NCBI GenBank assembly: GCA_029465975.1 | Contig: CM055756.1 | Coordinates: 6,985,362 to 7,049,361, forward strand | Direction: 5' to 3' | From: Dallia pectoralis | Lineage: Eukaryota > Chordata > Actinopteri > Esociformes > Umbridae | Length of the DNA: 64,000 bases | Shown: piece by piece, positions 48,253-60,399 of the stretch | Position numbering within the stretch: position 1 is the stretch's first letter | How the letters are laid out: every line of letters begins with the position of its first letter | Position numbers and translations under genes: made by a program | The notes under the pieces: model-generated | Told to the model about the DNA's origin: nothing | The model's database searches: none | Seen by the model: the letters and a program-made list of their open reading frames with translations, nothing else

Positions 48253-51200
48253 GGAAAACCACAAGTTGCTGAGAAAACTACCAGAATGGATCGTGCGCAA
48301 GTGGGGTCGAATTGTTGTAGAGGAACTTGACAAATCTGGAAACTATCCAGATCTTACATGCTTCACAAAGTTTCTGAGCAAAGAGGCACGGATAGCCTGT
48401 AACCCAATTGCGTCTCCATGGTTGATGGATTTCAAGGCCATAGATGAAAGATCAACAAAGAGAGCTAAAGCTCTCAATACAAATACACAAACAAAGTGTT
48501 TCACTCAGGAGAAACGAGAAACAAACGGCAGCAAACCAAAATCACCTTGCTCCGTTTGTAAAAGTGAAGCTCATAACATCACCAAGTGTCCCACCTTCGC
48601 AGCCAAGAGCAGTAAAGACAAAAACACATTCATCTGTGAAAACCGGCTCTGTTTCGGATGTCTGAGAAAGGGTCACATGTCCAAAGATTGTAAGAGACGA
48701 CATACGTGCAACGTATGCAGCCGTCGTCATCCAACCTGCTTACATGAAGACAGGAATCAAAGACCGGCCGAAACATCAATAAATAGCTCCGCTTCCACAG
48801 AAAACCAAGCAAGCGGGGAAACGCATAACGTTGTATCCCATGTATCAACACACTGCGCTTCTGCTACCTCAAGTATTGTCCCAGTCCTTGTGTCTTCAAT
48901 ACAAGAGCCACACAGAGAAGTACTTACGTACGCAAAATTAGACACACAAAGCGACTCAACGTTTGTCTTAGAAGATTTACTTGACAAACTGAATGTTGAC
49001 ACCAACCCAGTAAAACTGAAATTGAGTACTATGACAGCTATTGACACAGTCATAGCGAGCAAGAACGTCCATGGTCTACAAGTTCGAGGACTGCACTCAA
49101 AGAACCACCTCCAAATACAGCAGGCTTACAGCCGTGACTTCATCCCAGTGGACAAGTCTTATGTCCCAACGAGGGAAACCGCATTACTGTGGCCTCATCT
49201 TAGACATTTGGCGGACAAGCTACCACCACTTCAAGACTGTGATGTTGGGCTCCTGATTGGATATGACTGTCCATCAGCACTAGCTCCTCTTGAAGTTATC
49301 ATTGGAGACAAAAATCAACCGTTTGCACAAAGGTCAGAATTAGGATGGAGCATCATAGGCACATCAAACCCTCACCTAGATAGACAAGGAAGTCAGAGCT
49401 TTGTACATCGGCTCACAGTAAAGGAACTGCTAATCCCTTCTGCGACAGAAGTTCTAAGAACCCTAGAATCTGACTTCACTGAGAGAGCTTATGAGGATAA
49501 ATATGTGTCCCAGAATGATGTTCGTTTCATACAGTTCCTAAGTGACAAGATCACACAGAAAAAGGATGGACATTACGAGATGCCCCTTCCTTTCAAGTGT
49601 AACAGTCCACCCTATCTGCCAAACAACAAGAAGCTAGCCACAGTCCGCCTGCAGTGTCTTAAGAAGAAATTAAAGACCAATAAACAATATTACGATCAGT
49701 ACAAAGCATTCATGGAGGAAACAATTAACAAGGGCGATGCAGAGCCTGCCCCCACAACATACAAGGGAGAGACAGAGTGGTACCTTCCGCATCACGGCAT
49801 CTATCACCCTAAAAAACCGGACAAGCTGAGAGTTGTATTCGACTGTTCAGCCAAATACCATGGCGTTTCTTTAAACGACACTCTACTGACTGGGCCTGAC
49901 CTTATCAATCCCCTGGTAGGAGTTCTTTGCCGTTTCAGGAAGGAGGCTGTGGCGATCATCTGTGACATTGAAAGAATGTTTTATCAGTTCTCCGTTACTC
50001 CTGAATCACGGAATTATCTGAAATTCCTCTGGTGGGAAGGTGGAGATTTGGAGAAGGAGCCACAGGAATACAGGATGGCGGTTCATCTCTTCGGAGCAGT
50101 CTCGTCTCCAGGATGTGCCAATTTTGGCTTGAAACATCTAGCACGGCAACATAAAGCTGCCTATCCACTAGCATCAACATTTGTAGAGAAAAACTTTTAT
50201 GTTGATGACGGACTAGTCAGTGTCTCATCATTCGAGGAAGCTAAGAAACTGATTACTGAGTCACAGGAGTTGTGCAAAAGAGGAGGCCTACGCCTACACA
50301 AATTCAACTCCAATGAAGAAGCAGCCCTCGCCTGCTTAGATCCCTCAGAAAAGGCTGCAATCATCGAACCCCTAGGACTGGATCCAACCCTATCAGAGCG
50401 GGCACTCGGCATTCAATGGTCACTTAAAACGGACACTTTCAGCTTCAACAGCAGTTTGAAAGATCAGCCTTCAACCCGGCGTGGTTGTCTTTCCGTCGTT
50501 GCCTCTCTTTACGACCCACTTGGATTCATCGCTCCATTCAGCCTAACTGGAAAACGTATACTTCAAGAGCTGTGTCGCAGAGGCGTCGGATGGGATGATC
50601 AACTCCCAGAAGAGATGAGACCACGGTGGGAGGAGTGGATGTGTGGTCTTCACGAGTTGAAAGAGATTTCGATTCCAAGATGTTACCACCCCTATGACTT
50701 CTATACCATTGTCAGAGTGGAGTTGCACCATTTTTCGGATGCCAGTTGCGTAGGATACGGTGCATGTTCTTATATCAGATACAAAAATGACAAGGATGAA
50801 GTCCATTGCAGTCTTGTGGTGGCAAAATCAAGAGTTGCACCCACAAAGGTCACAAGTATCCCTAGACTAGAACTCACAGCAGCGGTGATTGCCACAAAAG
50901 TCAGTGTCATGTTAAAAGCTGAACTTGACATGAAGATTGATGAAGAGGTCTTCTGGACGGATTCTCAGGTTGTGCTTGGGTACATTAACAATGATGCCCG
51001 CAGGTTCCACATATTTGTTGCAAACCGTGTTCAGCTGATAAGGGATAACAGCGATCTCAGTCAGTGGCACTATGTGGACACCGCCGAAAACCCAGCAGAT
51101 CATGCTTCCCGAGGTCTTCGTGCTTCAGAAATTTGTTCAACAAACTGGCTGCGAGGACCAAAGTTTCTCTGGCAGCCTGAATTACGTCTAACACCCAGTA

Positions 51201-51559
51201 CTCCATCAGAATTACTTGTTGGTGATCCTGAAGTCAGGACAATTCAGGTGCTTGCAACTGAAGTCAAAAAAGACAATGACATTCTCGAGCGTCTGAGTCA
51301 GTTTTCCTCGTGGACAACAATTCTTAAAGTGGTTGCAAGAATCAAGAGGCTGGGGTCCAAAACGAAACAATACAGCAAACACGTGACCGTTCAAGAACGT
51401 GAGAAGGCTGCAGGAGAAGTGATTAAGATTGTACAGCAACAAGCCTTCGCCCAGGAAGTAAATAGGCTTCAGAGTAAAAAGACCTTCCAAACTCAAGCTC
51501 TCTTTTTAGTCTCGACCCTATCTGGTCTGAAGGGCTCCTCCGCGTTGGTGGGAGGTTGA
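48251..51559 (+). CDS. pol: BEL/Pao polyprotein: zinc knuckle, protease, reverse transcriptase, RNase H
   Basis: Open for 1097 codons counting from 48266. It starts inside the Gag-Pol polyprotein, not at a natural ATG. Seen in order: CCHC zinc knuckle C129-x2-C132-x4-H137-x4-C142; aspartic protease motif LDTQSDSTFV (D226); reverse transcriptase with the catalytic YVDD box at residues 645-648 (50198-50209), preceded by VVFDCSAK and CDIERMFYQF; then RNase H acidic residues in FSDAS, PRLELTAA, FWTDSQ and NPADHASR. The frame is lost near the T-run at 51503-51507 and stops at 51557-51559, whereas homology continues into the integrase frame. Confidence 0.92.
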   Translation, partial: EENHKLLRKLPEWIVRKWGRIVVEELDKSGNYPDLTCFTKFLSKEARIACNPIASPWLMDFKAIDERSTKRAKALNTNTQTKCFTQEKRETNGSKPKSPCSVCKSEAHNITKCPTFAAKSSKDKNTFICENRLCFGCLRKGHMSKDCKRRHTCNVCSRRHPTCLHEDRNQRPAETSINSSASTENQASGETHNVVSHVSTHCASATSSIVPVLVSSIQEPHREVLTYAKLDTQSDSTFVLEDLLDKLNVDTNPVKLKLSTMTAIDTVIASKNVHGLQVRGLHSKNHLQIQQAYSRDFIPVDKSYVPTRETALLWPHLRHLADKLPPLQDCDVGLLIGYDCPSALAPLEVIIGDKNQPFAQRSELGWSIIGTSNPHLDRQGSQSFVHRLTVKELLIPSATEVLRTLESDFTERAYEDKYVSQNDVRFIQFLSDKITQKKDGHYEMPLPFKCNSPPYLPNNKKLATVRLQCLKKKLKTNKQYYDQYKAFMEETINKGDAEPAPTTYKGETEWYLPHHGIYHPKKPDKLRVVFDCSAKYHGVSLNDTLLTGPDLINPLVGVLCRFRKEAVAIICDIERMFYQFSVTPESRNYLKFLWWEGGDLEKEPQEYRMAVHLFGAVSSPGCANFGLKHLARQHKAAYPLASTFVEKNFYVDDGLVSVSSFEEAKKLITESQELCKRGGLRLHKFNSNEEAALACLDPSEKAAIIEPLGLDPTLSERALGIQWSLKTDTFSFNSSLKDQPSTRRGCLSVVASLYDPLGFIAPFSLTGKRILQELCRRGVGWDDQLPEEMRPRWEEWMCGLHELKEISIPRCYHPYDFYTIVRVELHHFSDASCVGYGACSYIRYKNDKDEVHCSLVVAKSRVAPTKVTSIPRLELTAAVIATKVSVMLKAELDMKIDEEVFWTDSQVVLGYINNDARRFHIFVANRVQLIRDNSDLSQWHYVDTAENPADHASRGLRASEICSTNWLRGPKFLWQPELRLTPSTPSELLVGDPEVRTIQVLATEVKKDNDILERLSQFSSWTTILKVVARIKRLGSKTKQYSKHVTVQEREKAAGEVIKIVQQQAFAQEVNRLQSKKTFQTQALFLVSTLSGLKGSSALVGG

Positions 51560-52782
51560 AACAGTCATCGCTCTGTCACAAAGTCAAGCACCCAGTCATC
51601 TTACCGAGTAACAGCTACGTCACCAAGCTGATTGTGTCCCATTTCCACACTAAGACATGCCATCAAGGTCGAAGCCAGACCTTAATGGAGCTTCGAGCCA
51701 ATGGTTTCTGGGTAATTGGTGGGAGCAAGTTGGTCGCTAAGCTGACACACAATTGTGTGGTTTGCAGAAAATTACGACGGCCGACAGAGACACAGCGAAT
51801 GGCAGAGCTGCCCAAAGAACGCGTCGAAGCCTCAGCACCTTTCACATACAGCGGCATGGACTGTTTTGGCCCTTTCATTGTAAAGAAAGCCCGCAAAGAA
51901 TACAAAAGATACGGCTTGATTTTCACATGCCTATACTCTAGAGCTGTCCACATGGAAATGCTGGAAGATTTGTCAACAGACTCATTCATCAACTCATTGA
52001 GATGCTTCATCAGCCTGAGAGGAGCAGTTCAACAACTACACTGTGACCAAGGATCTAATTTTGTTGGTGCCAGAAATGAGCTTAAGGAAGCACTCAAACA
52101 ATGTGACACCAATTTACTGGACATCTTCCTGGCTGAGAAGCAGTGCGAATTTGTTTTCAATGCCCCATCTGACAGTCACGCAGGTGGTGTCTGGGAACGC
52201 CAGATTAGAACCGTTAGAAATGTGTTGAATGCCACCTTTGCACAGTGCCCAGGTCGACTTGACGATGCCTCACTCAGAACGCTGCTATATGAGGCCATGG
52301 CTATTGTTAATAGCCGCCCGTTAACAGTGGATGGAATCAATGATCCTCATGCACTGGAGCCGATAACACCAAATCACCTCATCATGATGAAAGCTAAAGT
52401 TGCACTTCCTCCTCCTGGAATATTTGTCAAGGAGGACATGTATGCGTCAAAGAGGTGGAGAAGGGTTCAGTATCTTATCGAACAATTCTGGGGACGTTGG
52501 AAAAGGGAGTATCTACTGAACGTATCCCTGAGACAGAAATGGCACTCACCTCAGCGCAACCTAAAAGTTAATGACATTGTCATTGTTAAAGACGACAATC
52601 TCCCAAGAAATCAGTGGCAACTTGGACGAGTGATTGAGACTGTTCAGAGTGGTGATGGCTTGGTTCGTCGAGTCAAAGTGCAAGTTGGGGAGAGGAAATC
52701 TCACAAAAAACAAGATCCTCCCGTCAAACCTTCAGTTATTGAGAGACCCATCAAAAAATTGGTGCTCCTCCTTGAAAATTGA
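51556..52782 (+). CDS. BEL/Pao integrase with DUF5641-type C-terminus
   Basis: 408 codons, the 3' part of the polyprotein separated by a frameshift. The ATG at 51556 is an internal Met, not a natural start. HHCC zinc domain: H31 and H36, then C67-x2-C70. Catalytic triad of the DDE core: D102 (YSGMDCFGPF), D163 (LHCDQGSNF), E213 (HAGGVWERQ). The C-terminal region WGRWKREYLL...VIVKDDNLPRNQWQLGRV is the DUF5641 module typical of BEL/Pao. Motif residues look intact, but this copy could not make one continuous polyprotein as sequenced. Confidence 0.93.
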   Translation: MKQSSLCHKVKHPVILPSNSYVTKLIVSHFHTKTCHQGRSQTLMELRANGFWVIGGSKLVAKLTHNCVVCRKLRRPTETQRMAELPKERVEASAPFTYSGMDCFGPFIVKKARKEYKRYGLIFTCLYSRAVHMEMLEDLSTDSFINSLRCFISLRGAVQQLHCDQGSNFVGARNELKEALKQCDTNLLDIFLAEKQCEFVFNAPSDSHAGGVWERQIRTVRNVLNATFAQCPGRLDDASLRTLLYEAMAIVNSRPLTVDGINDPHALEPITPNHLIMMKAKVALPPPGIFVKEDMYASKRWRRVQYLIEQFWGRWKREYLLNVSLRQKWHSPQRNLKVNDIVIVKDDNLPRNQWQLGRVIETVQSGDGLVRRVKVQVGERKSHKKQDPPVKPSVIERPIKKLVLLLEN

Positions 52783-52954
52783 TTAGAAAAGGAAATTGAC
52801 AAAACAGCACCATTGCCTTATTATGCATAATACTATAGTTAACCCTTTGATGGTTTTAATTACAGAATATTGAGTTCTTAAGGTCAAGAAATCTAGTACA
52901 ATTCATTTACTCCTTGTGTATTTGTTCATTCATTGTTCTAGGATTTGGTGGGAG

Positions 52955-53421
52955 TGTAAAGGTCTGATATTTTTTGTAATGTAATGTTTTTTTTGTACGT
53001 TGTTTTTTCTGCACAACATCATGTTTCGGTGTTGTCAGAACTTAGTAGTCTGTTCTCACGTTTTCTTTAGAGAACCTGTATGTTTTACTTCTCGTGAGGT
53101 TTGGTTTCTAATGTTCAACTTCCGGGTACTCTCGCGGTAATGCCGTGCACGCGCATTGACAAGCAGAAAGTGATGAGTGATTAGCGCCCTAGGAGAGCGG
53201 AATGAGGTAATGCAATACATTAGTAACGTCAATCATTTATACAGAATGTTAATTATCTATGTATTGTGTGTGAAACTACAACGATGCCTTTTGTATTTCT
53301 TTTGTTTACTCTGTAGTTTTCACGGTGTTAAAAGGTTGTTACGGTGGTGCACGTAAGAAAATAAACCGACACCCGTTTGAAACTCGCTGCGTCTTTTTAT
53401 GAAATCCGAGGGGCCGCTACA
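52955..53421 (+). repeat. 3' LTR of the BEL/Pao element (467 bp)
   Basis: Direct repeat of the 5' LTR, ending ggggccgctaca immediately before the gagac duplication. Confidence 0.95.
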
Positions 53422-53574
53422 GAGACACTAAAGTTAGTCTATGTTTCCATTAGGGTAAATTCAATTACTGTACTTTGTGGTCCTATTGATCGACAGACCC
53501 AGGGGGAGATGATGGCTGGGTATTGAAAGGCCTTTTCTCTCGTATATCTCAGTGGCAGGGAAACACTTCAGCTA

Positions 53575-53900
53575 CGCTAACCCTAACTCTAAACCTAACT
53601 CTAACCCCAAACCCAACCCTAACTCTAACCCCAACCCTAACCGTAACCATAACCATAACCCTAACTCGAACCCAACCCTAACTCTAACCCAACCCTAACT
53701 CTAACTATAACTCTAACTATAACCCTAACCCTAACTATAACCCTAACCCTAACTCTAACTCTAACCCAACCCTAACTCTAACTATAACTCTAACTATAAC
53801 CCTAACCCTAACTCTAACTATTACCCTAACTTTAACCCTAACCCTAACTCTAACTATAACTCTAACTATAACCCTAACTCTAACTATAACCCTAACCCAC
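53575..53900. repeat. Degenerate telomere-like (CCCTAA)n interstitial array
   Basis: About 320 bp of 6-mers on the CCCTAA/TTAGGG theme with many variants (ctctaa, ctataa, cccaac, ccgtaa). Perfect tandem copies are few, as in old interstitial telomeric repeats or telomere-like minisatellites. It begins about 150 bp from the BEL 3' LTR. Confidence 0.85.
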
Positions 53901-54197
53901 TGACTCACAACAGCCAAACACCAGATCTGGGATACGCCTGACACATCCTATACTGGCTGTGGAGGAGAAATGAAATATTGGACTATATGAAGGACGGAGA
54001 AGGAGAAAGAGGAGAAAAGGGAGGAAAAGATTGAATGGAGTAAAAGTTTGTTGAAAGAGAAAGCGACTAACTGGTGTGCTCGTCACTGTAGTGGAGCAGA
54101 AGAGTAGAAAGGCGTCTGTCAGTAACAGCAGAGTTAGAGACGCGTTCTCAGCATGTTTCACAGGAACAGAGAAGCTTGTGATCACACCATGAGCGTG

Positions 54198-54777
<580 letters not shown>

Positions 54778-55499
54778 CAGAGGGACAGCAGTGCATCAAC
54801 CACCCCAAACTGATGTTGAGCAGAGAGCGACACCGAAGGAACTTGGTGAAAGTGAAAAACCTTCATCAAAATGCAATTATTCAAAGCCGGGCACAACAAC
54901 TGACAGACAGGAAATAACGATTGCTCTTTTGTCATTTCATCAGATGGGTCAATATACCAGCGGTGACTCTAGGGGGTTGGCCGATTCAGACGGGGCTCTC
55001 TGATTGGTGTGAAGTGGATTCCGCCGATAATCTCTTCGTCTGCGCTGATCTGACATTACATTTGACATCGAAGCAGTGTAGCAATGGCCTTGTTTCGTGT
55101 TCCCAATCAGTGTGAATAAACAAAGAAAGATAAAGTGGCAGAGAGGGTGTAAGAGTGTGAAGTCAATGGAAGTTTTGTCAAGTCGGGATATCGTTCAGAT
55201 GTTAAAACTTCAGTGGTCCATTTCAGTGTAAAGTATTTTATTGTATTGTATATATTTTTTAGATGTAAGCGCCTACTGTCATAATTAAAGAGGTTAATAC
55301 AAAATAGGGCTCGGTCACACACTATTGTTGCTTTGCTGACATATATAAATATGTGTTTAATGCTTTGAAAGTAAATGATAACATGTCAAGTTTGGATCAG
55401 AACCACAATCTTATATTATATTATATATTATTAACGTCTCTATGCAGTTCTGGTATCTGGTACATTACACAGATGGGGCAAAATACATGCCCTGCTTAG

Positions 55500-55630
55500 C
55501 TGCACACATTGTTCAGGAATGGTTTGAAGAACATGATGACAAGTTTAAGCTTTTGCCCTGACCTCCAGAACCAGTGTGATGTGCTGGACCAACAGAAGAA
55601 CTTTAGGGGTCTTTTGCCCTGAGCACCAGA
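55500..55630 (+). mobile_element. Tc1-like transposase 3' relic
   Basis: caggaatggtttgaagaaca, then aagcttttgccctgacctcc, gatgtgctggaccaacag and tttaggggtc follow, with deletions, the 3' part of a Tc1 DD34E transposase gene (EWFEEHDDKF-like). It contains a stop and large deletions and is non-functional. Confidence 0.55.
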
Positions 55631-55636
55631 GTTATA

Positions 55637-56093
55637 TTTGTAGTCTAATTGGTTCATGCTCCCTGCTAATTGGTGACAATACATCTCAGTATCTTTCATG
55701 ATTTACTGTAAACGTGGAATATTGTTTGTCAGTTTCCATAAAACTATGCATTAAGAGTAATGCAGCAAATACTTATCATTTTGACTAGTTGTATCAATTG
55801 ATAGTTAGATCTATGAAATGAAATGAACAGTCTATCATTTCAAACGTAATGTAGGAATCACATTTTGAAATAGTAGTACTTTGATGTTACATTGTATCAT
55901 ATTGAACCGGTGATAAAAGTTAAACAAACAAATGATCTTCAGTTTAGTTGTTTTGTAACCAAGCAATTGAAAAAACATGTTAGAGTTTTGAGAAAAGTGA
56001 ATTTTGATCTTCGGTTGGGAGTTTTGTGTCTAGAGTTGTGGAAAATGACATTAAGGTTCTGAGATAATGGTCAAAGGGATCGCTAAAAACTGT
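55637..56093 (-). mobile_element. Truncated copy of the 39.65-kb transposon, opposite orientation
   Basis: The reverse complement of this segment matches about 39649-40120 almost end to end (shared: gatccctttgaccattatct, tcaattgatacaacta, ccacgtttacagtaaatcatg in part). Only one terminus remains (ctaaaaactgta at 56083-56093); the inner part and other end are missing. Confidence 0.85.
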
Positions 56094-56189
56094 AAGTCAT
56101 TACAGTTGTGAAGACCCTTGATTAGTTATTTGACACGGGCAGGAAGACTTTCACAGGGTTCATGTAGAGCATGATAATGACCTGGATGG

Positions 56190-56450
56190 AGAGGAGAGGT
56201 GTCTTTCACAGGGTGTGTGTAGAGCATGGTCCAGACCTAGAGGAAGAGGAGAGGTGTCTTTCACAGAGAGTGTGTGTAAAGCATGGTCCAGATCTAGAGG
56301 AAGAGGAGTGGTGTCTTTCACAGAGAGTGTGTGTAGAGCATGGTCCAGATCTAGAGGAAGAGGAGAGGTGTCTTTCACAGAGAGTGTGTGTAGAGCATGG
56401 TCCAGATCTAGAGGAAGAGGAGAGGTGTCTTTCACAGAGAGTGTGTAGAC
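56190..56450. repeat. Minisatellite, 57-bp unit, about 4.5 copies
   Basis: aggtgtctttcacagagagt, then gtgtgtagagcatggtccag and atctagaggaagaggag repeat with a 57-bp step. 57 = 19 codons, so frames are open on both strands; no conserved protein. Confidence 0.9.
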
Positions 56451-56459
56451 TGAAAATGG

Positions 56460-59400
56460 TAATGACCCAAACAGCCAAAAGTCGACATCCAGTGGAGGTC
56501 TTTTCCCAAGCTGCCAGGGTTATTGGGCTAGTGGGACACGTCAGAGTGTTCTCCCATGTGGTTTTCTGTCTGGTCTCTTAGTGTGGGCACACAAACACGC
56601 CTGACTACAGTCACAAACAGAGACATCAAGACAAGCTGACATGCTACAAATCCAATGATATTTGTCAACAACAACACACCTTTTAAAAAGGCAGAGCAAT
56701 AGAAGTAAAAAATGAAAATATAGAAAAGATAATCACAGACCATATACATGGACATATCAGAAGTAAACCAATCCTCATTAAGCAAACAGTAAGATATTCA
56801 AGTACACGTAGTAAAGAAGCACCCAGGAGTAGCACCACACAACCATTTGGCAGTTAACTTTCAGAGTAATATCAGACTGACTTGTTAAGTAAACGGTTGT
56901 CTGAATAATTTGTCTGGCTCATACTTAACCATGTTGCCATACGGAATAATACTTTCAACCCAATAAAACCAGCAAAAAAACACATGCAAAATTGAAAAAA
57001 AAAGACAAGTTGAGAAAAGCAAATGGGAAACTGGACCATTTCATTGATTTTGAGATTTTCAAAGCAATCACACTAAATATTGTATACCTAAATTGAATAA
57101 CAATCTGCTATCTTTGCTTCGTCAGCAGCTCGGCCTCTTTTAGATAGAAGCTATCCTGTAAAAATTGATAAGAACCTTGCTTATTGAAAAAATTGCCTGA
57201 GGTAGCTATCTACTGAGGCATGTGGCTATCTTCAATGTGTATACTCATTATATCTGACTGCTGTTGTAAGAAGGACAAATTGACTCCAACATTTGCTAAC
57301 TTACTATGCTTGAAAATGAGAGATCTGTGAGTCTGCCCATTTCTACACTTCAATCAACTTTCAAACAGATAAACGTTACTTTGTTGTTACCTCAAATGCT
57401 GTACTTTTAGAAGAACACACAATGTCCTTCATAAAAGTAATGACGAATGATTTTGTGGAATATTGGGAGAACATACATCTGCGTAGCAAAATGGAAGGAT
57501 TGTTGGATAAAGCTTTTTCTACTTTAAACATTTTAATGATGGTGTTTTTGGCGCACTGGATATTCGCAACGGTACAGTAGCATGCATATCACATCACTGA
57601 TCACAGTTTAGTTATCTATGTTAAATTTAGACAGCCATTGAACATATGTGCTTGTCAACAGTACATTTGTTTAATGTGTTCACGCTATCATGTTTTGGCG
57701 CGGTATGGATAAACATGTCTGTAAGTATGTTATGAGATCTGTTCAAGCTACATTGGCCTGCATTGGTGGTGTTTACCAAACATGCACACAAATCTGCAAA
57801 AATAACTTTTTGGCCCTTTCCTATATTCTGTACAGCCAAGCACAGAACAATAGACAGGCAAAATCAAAGATAATGTTTCAGAAATTGACATTGTTTTTCA
57901 AAGAAAGTGTACATTTCGGTCTTGTAACATATAATATTTTCTTTGCCATATTTTTTAAATAGGTGGTATGTACGTTTGCTCTGAATGCTGGATATTGTGT
58001 TATTTCCTGAACTGAGGAATAAACATGATGTTGACAGTTTCAGATTAAAAAATAAATTCATGCAAATGTTACATTTGTTCAATTAGATTTCCATTATTTT
58101 CTAAAAAGCAGAGACAGCAAAAGAGGGAGATCTGAATTTGGGAAATATTGATTGTACACATTTTCCCTTTTCCCTGGCATTGTCCTAGCCTCATCAATGT
58201 TTGTGCTATGAAATGTTGACAAGACATGTTTGGCATGACAGAGCAAAGCAGTGGAAAGGACTAACATAATGACTAGTACCATTGCTTTTACATTTCCAGA
58301 AAAGTATGTCATTTAGTAACTACTGCCATGTGAACACTAGTTTTAAGCATAATTGTTGCTTGAACCTCTTTAATCCTGTTTTAGCTATTTGTCCCTGCCT
58401 TAAAAAATACTTTCTTGGAGCAGAATCACTTTCTTGGCCTAGACTTAGCAATTGTCCCCGCCGCTGTTCAACTCTAGCTAATCTCAATTATTCACATCTT
58501 ATACGCACATTACCAGAGCCAGTGGGGGGTATTTTTGTACCTAACGCTTGAATTAGTCATGGCTTTACAATGGCAAACATCCATTTTTCATACCATCTGA
58601 CAACTTTGTCTGGAAAAAACGAGTCAGGCCTAACATGTACCTTTACTGTAGTCACTGGTTATGTGAGGCTGGTTTATCCTATATTCAATACTTGTCACAT
58701 GTGTCTCACTCACTCGTCATCCAGGAAACGTGCGCGGATGTCCCTCTGCCCCCGATGAAAAATAATGCTGTTTCATATTTTATTCATTTCCAATCTCTGC
58801 GGCTCCACTCTCATGCGCATGCGCTCTGCACGGTGCAGTTTGACATATCAATCTCACCAGATGAACTTGCACGACAGCTCAAACTGAAATCATACTTCCA
58901 CTACACATGTCGACCCGAATTCATGAAGGAATATTAAAGTACGGGGCCATAGAGTTGGTTGGTAGCCAGGCTGTATTTCAGCACCACGGACAGCGCCAGT
59001 GTGTCAGGAGCTGTTTGGAAAGCTGATCAAACGAGGTGACTGTCTATCACGAGGTGTGCGAGTGCGTAAATGTGCGCGTCAATGTGCGAGTGCGTAAATG
59101 TGCGCGTCTATGCTTTCTACTATCTATTACATTGCTTTTCTATTCAGCCGACACATAAGTCATTTGGCAAACTCGGTCATCAACAGCAATTTAGTGTGCA
59201 CATTTCATCACTTTTGGACACAATCACACAATCACTAACTAACTAAGACTAACTAATCACCAAGGGTTCCACTTCTATCCAAGCAGACGTTAAGCATTAG
59301 GGAGGTTTATAATCTATATGGATCATATTAAGAGAATGTTACGTGTATATATGTATATGTGTGTATGTCATAATCAGAATCTGAAATACGTTGGCCGTGG

Positions 59401-59800
59401 ACTCCCTGTTGGTCCGGTCAGTTTCTGCGTGACACTACTCTCTGTCTGTCTGTCTGTATGTATGTATGTCTGTATGTCTGTCTGTGCGCTTGTCTGATCA
59501 TATAAAGGCATTTCACTTGGCATGCAGTCTTGATCGCGCAGTTCCAGCCGATAAATGCGTAGCCTATACAGCCTTCGAGCGCCGATCTCTTTTTTATTTT
59601 CACCATAAAATAGGCTGATGTGAGAGTCGAGTGTTTGACTGTATTAACTAAAACTGTATTTTCCCCACCATTGTTCGTGTCCCTACCGACACGACAGGAC
59701 CGGAGACTTTTACGCACTCCTGCCCAATAGACGAGTCCACGTCACTCACAACTCCAGTCCCGTGAGACGCAGGTCAGGACGTTCTGACGTTGTTTCCGAG
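56460..59800. other. Intergenic, no clear gene
   Basis: Only short ORFs without recognisable families. A short (GTCT)/(GTAT)-type microsatellite lies at about 59440-59485. Confidence 0.4.
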
Positions 59801-60399
59801 ACGTTTCCGACGAACTCTCATCCCAATATGTATAGCAGAGGGTCTAAGCGGTGAGAATATGAGCACTGGTGTGAAAAAAAGTTCTCATTCTTGTGAAGGA
59901 GCTCCAATGCCTTTTGGATAAGAATTCAACGGAACTGTTATTGCTGTGGTTTTGTGTGTAAATCCGGTTGGTCTGTTTTAATTGAACAAACACACCAGAA
60001 GAAAAAAAACCAAGGGTTCAAATTCTTAGTTGGAAAATGTGTTTACAGTTAAATATCGGTTTTCCTGCAATTGGGTAGGCAATTGGGTTGGTCGACGTTC
60101 TGGATGTATTCAAAAGAGCAGGAAAAACAAATGCATTCTTTTTTATTATAAAAACAAAAAAGAAGGATATGAATTTAATTGAAACCGAAGAAAGAATATA
60201 CTCGGACTCGCACATGCATATAGATGTCCACACCTCCCAGAATAAGATCTCACATGCGCCTTACACGGTGACGGAGGCAAAATGAAACGTTACACAGCTG
60301 ATGACATGAGCGGAATTTACGTTTCAACCCGTGCGTCTATATTATAATGTCTGGGGTTTTATTCGGCGTTTTCACTTTTCACCAACTTGGATTTAAAAC

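Larger units (their letters stand above)
45869..53421 (+). mobile_element. BEL/Pao LTR retrotransposon, full length, frame-broken
   Basis: 7.55 kb bounded by two LTRs that begin TG and end CA, flanked by the 5-bp target duplication gagac (45864-45868 and 53422-53426); about 5 bp is usual for BEL/Pao. Order inside: gag, protease, reverse transcriptase, RNase H, integrase, the BEL/Pao order with integrase last. The LTRs differ, by my reading, only in one T-run, so the insertion is very recent. Three frame breaks are present: at an A-run near 47003-47007, near 48250, and at a T-run near 51503-51507. No canonical primer-binding site starting TGG is seen directly after the 5' LTR; ggatttggtgggag before the 3' LTR is a weak polypurine tract. 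Confidence 0.95.
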
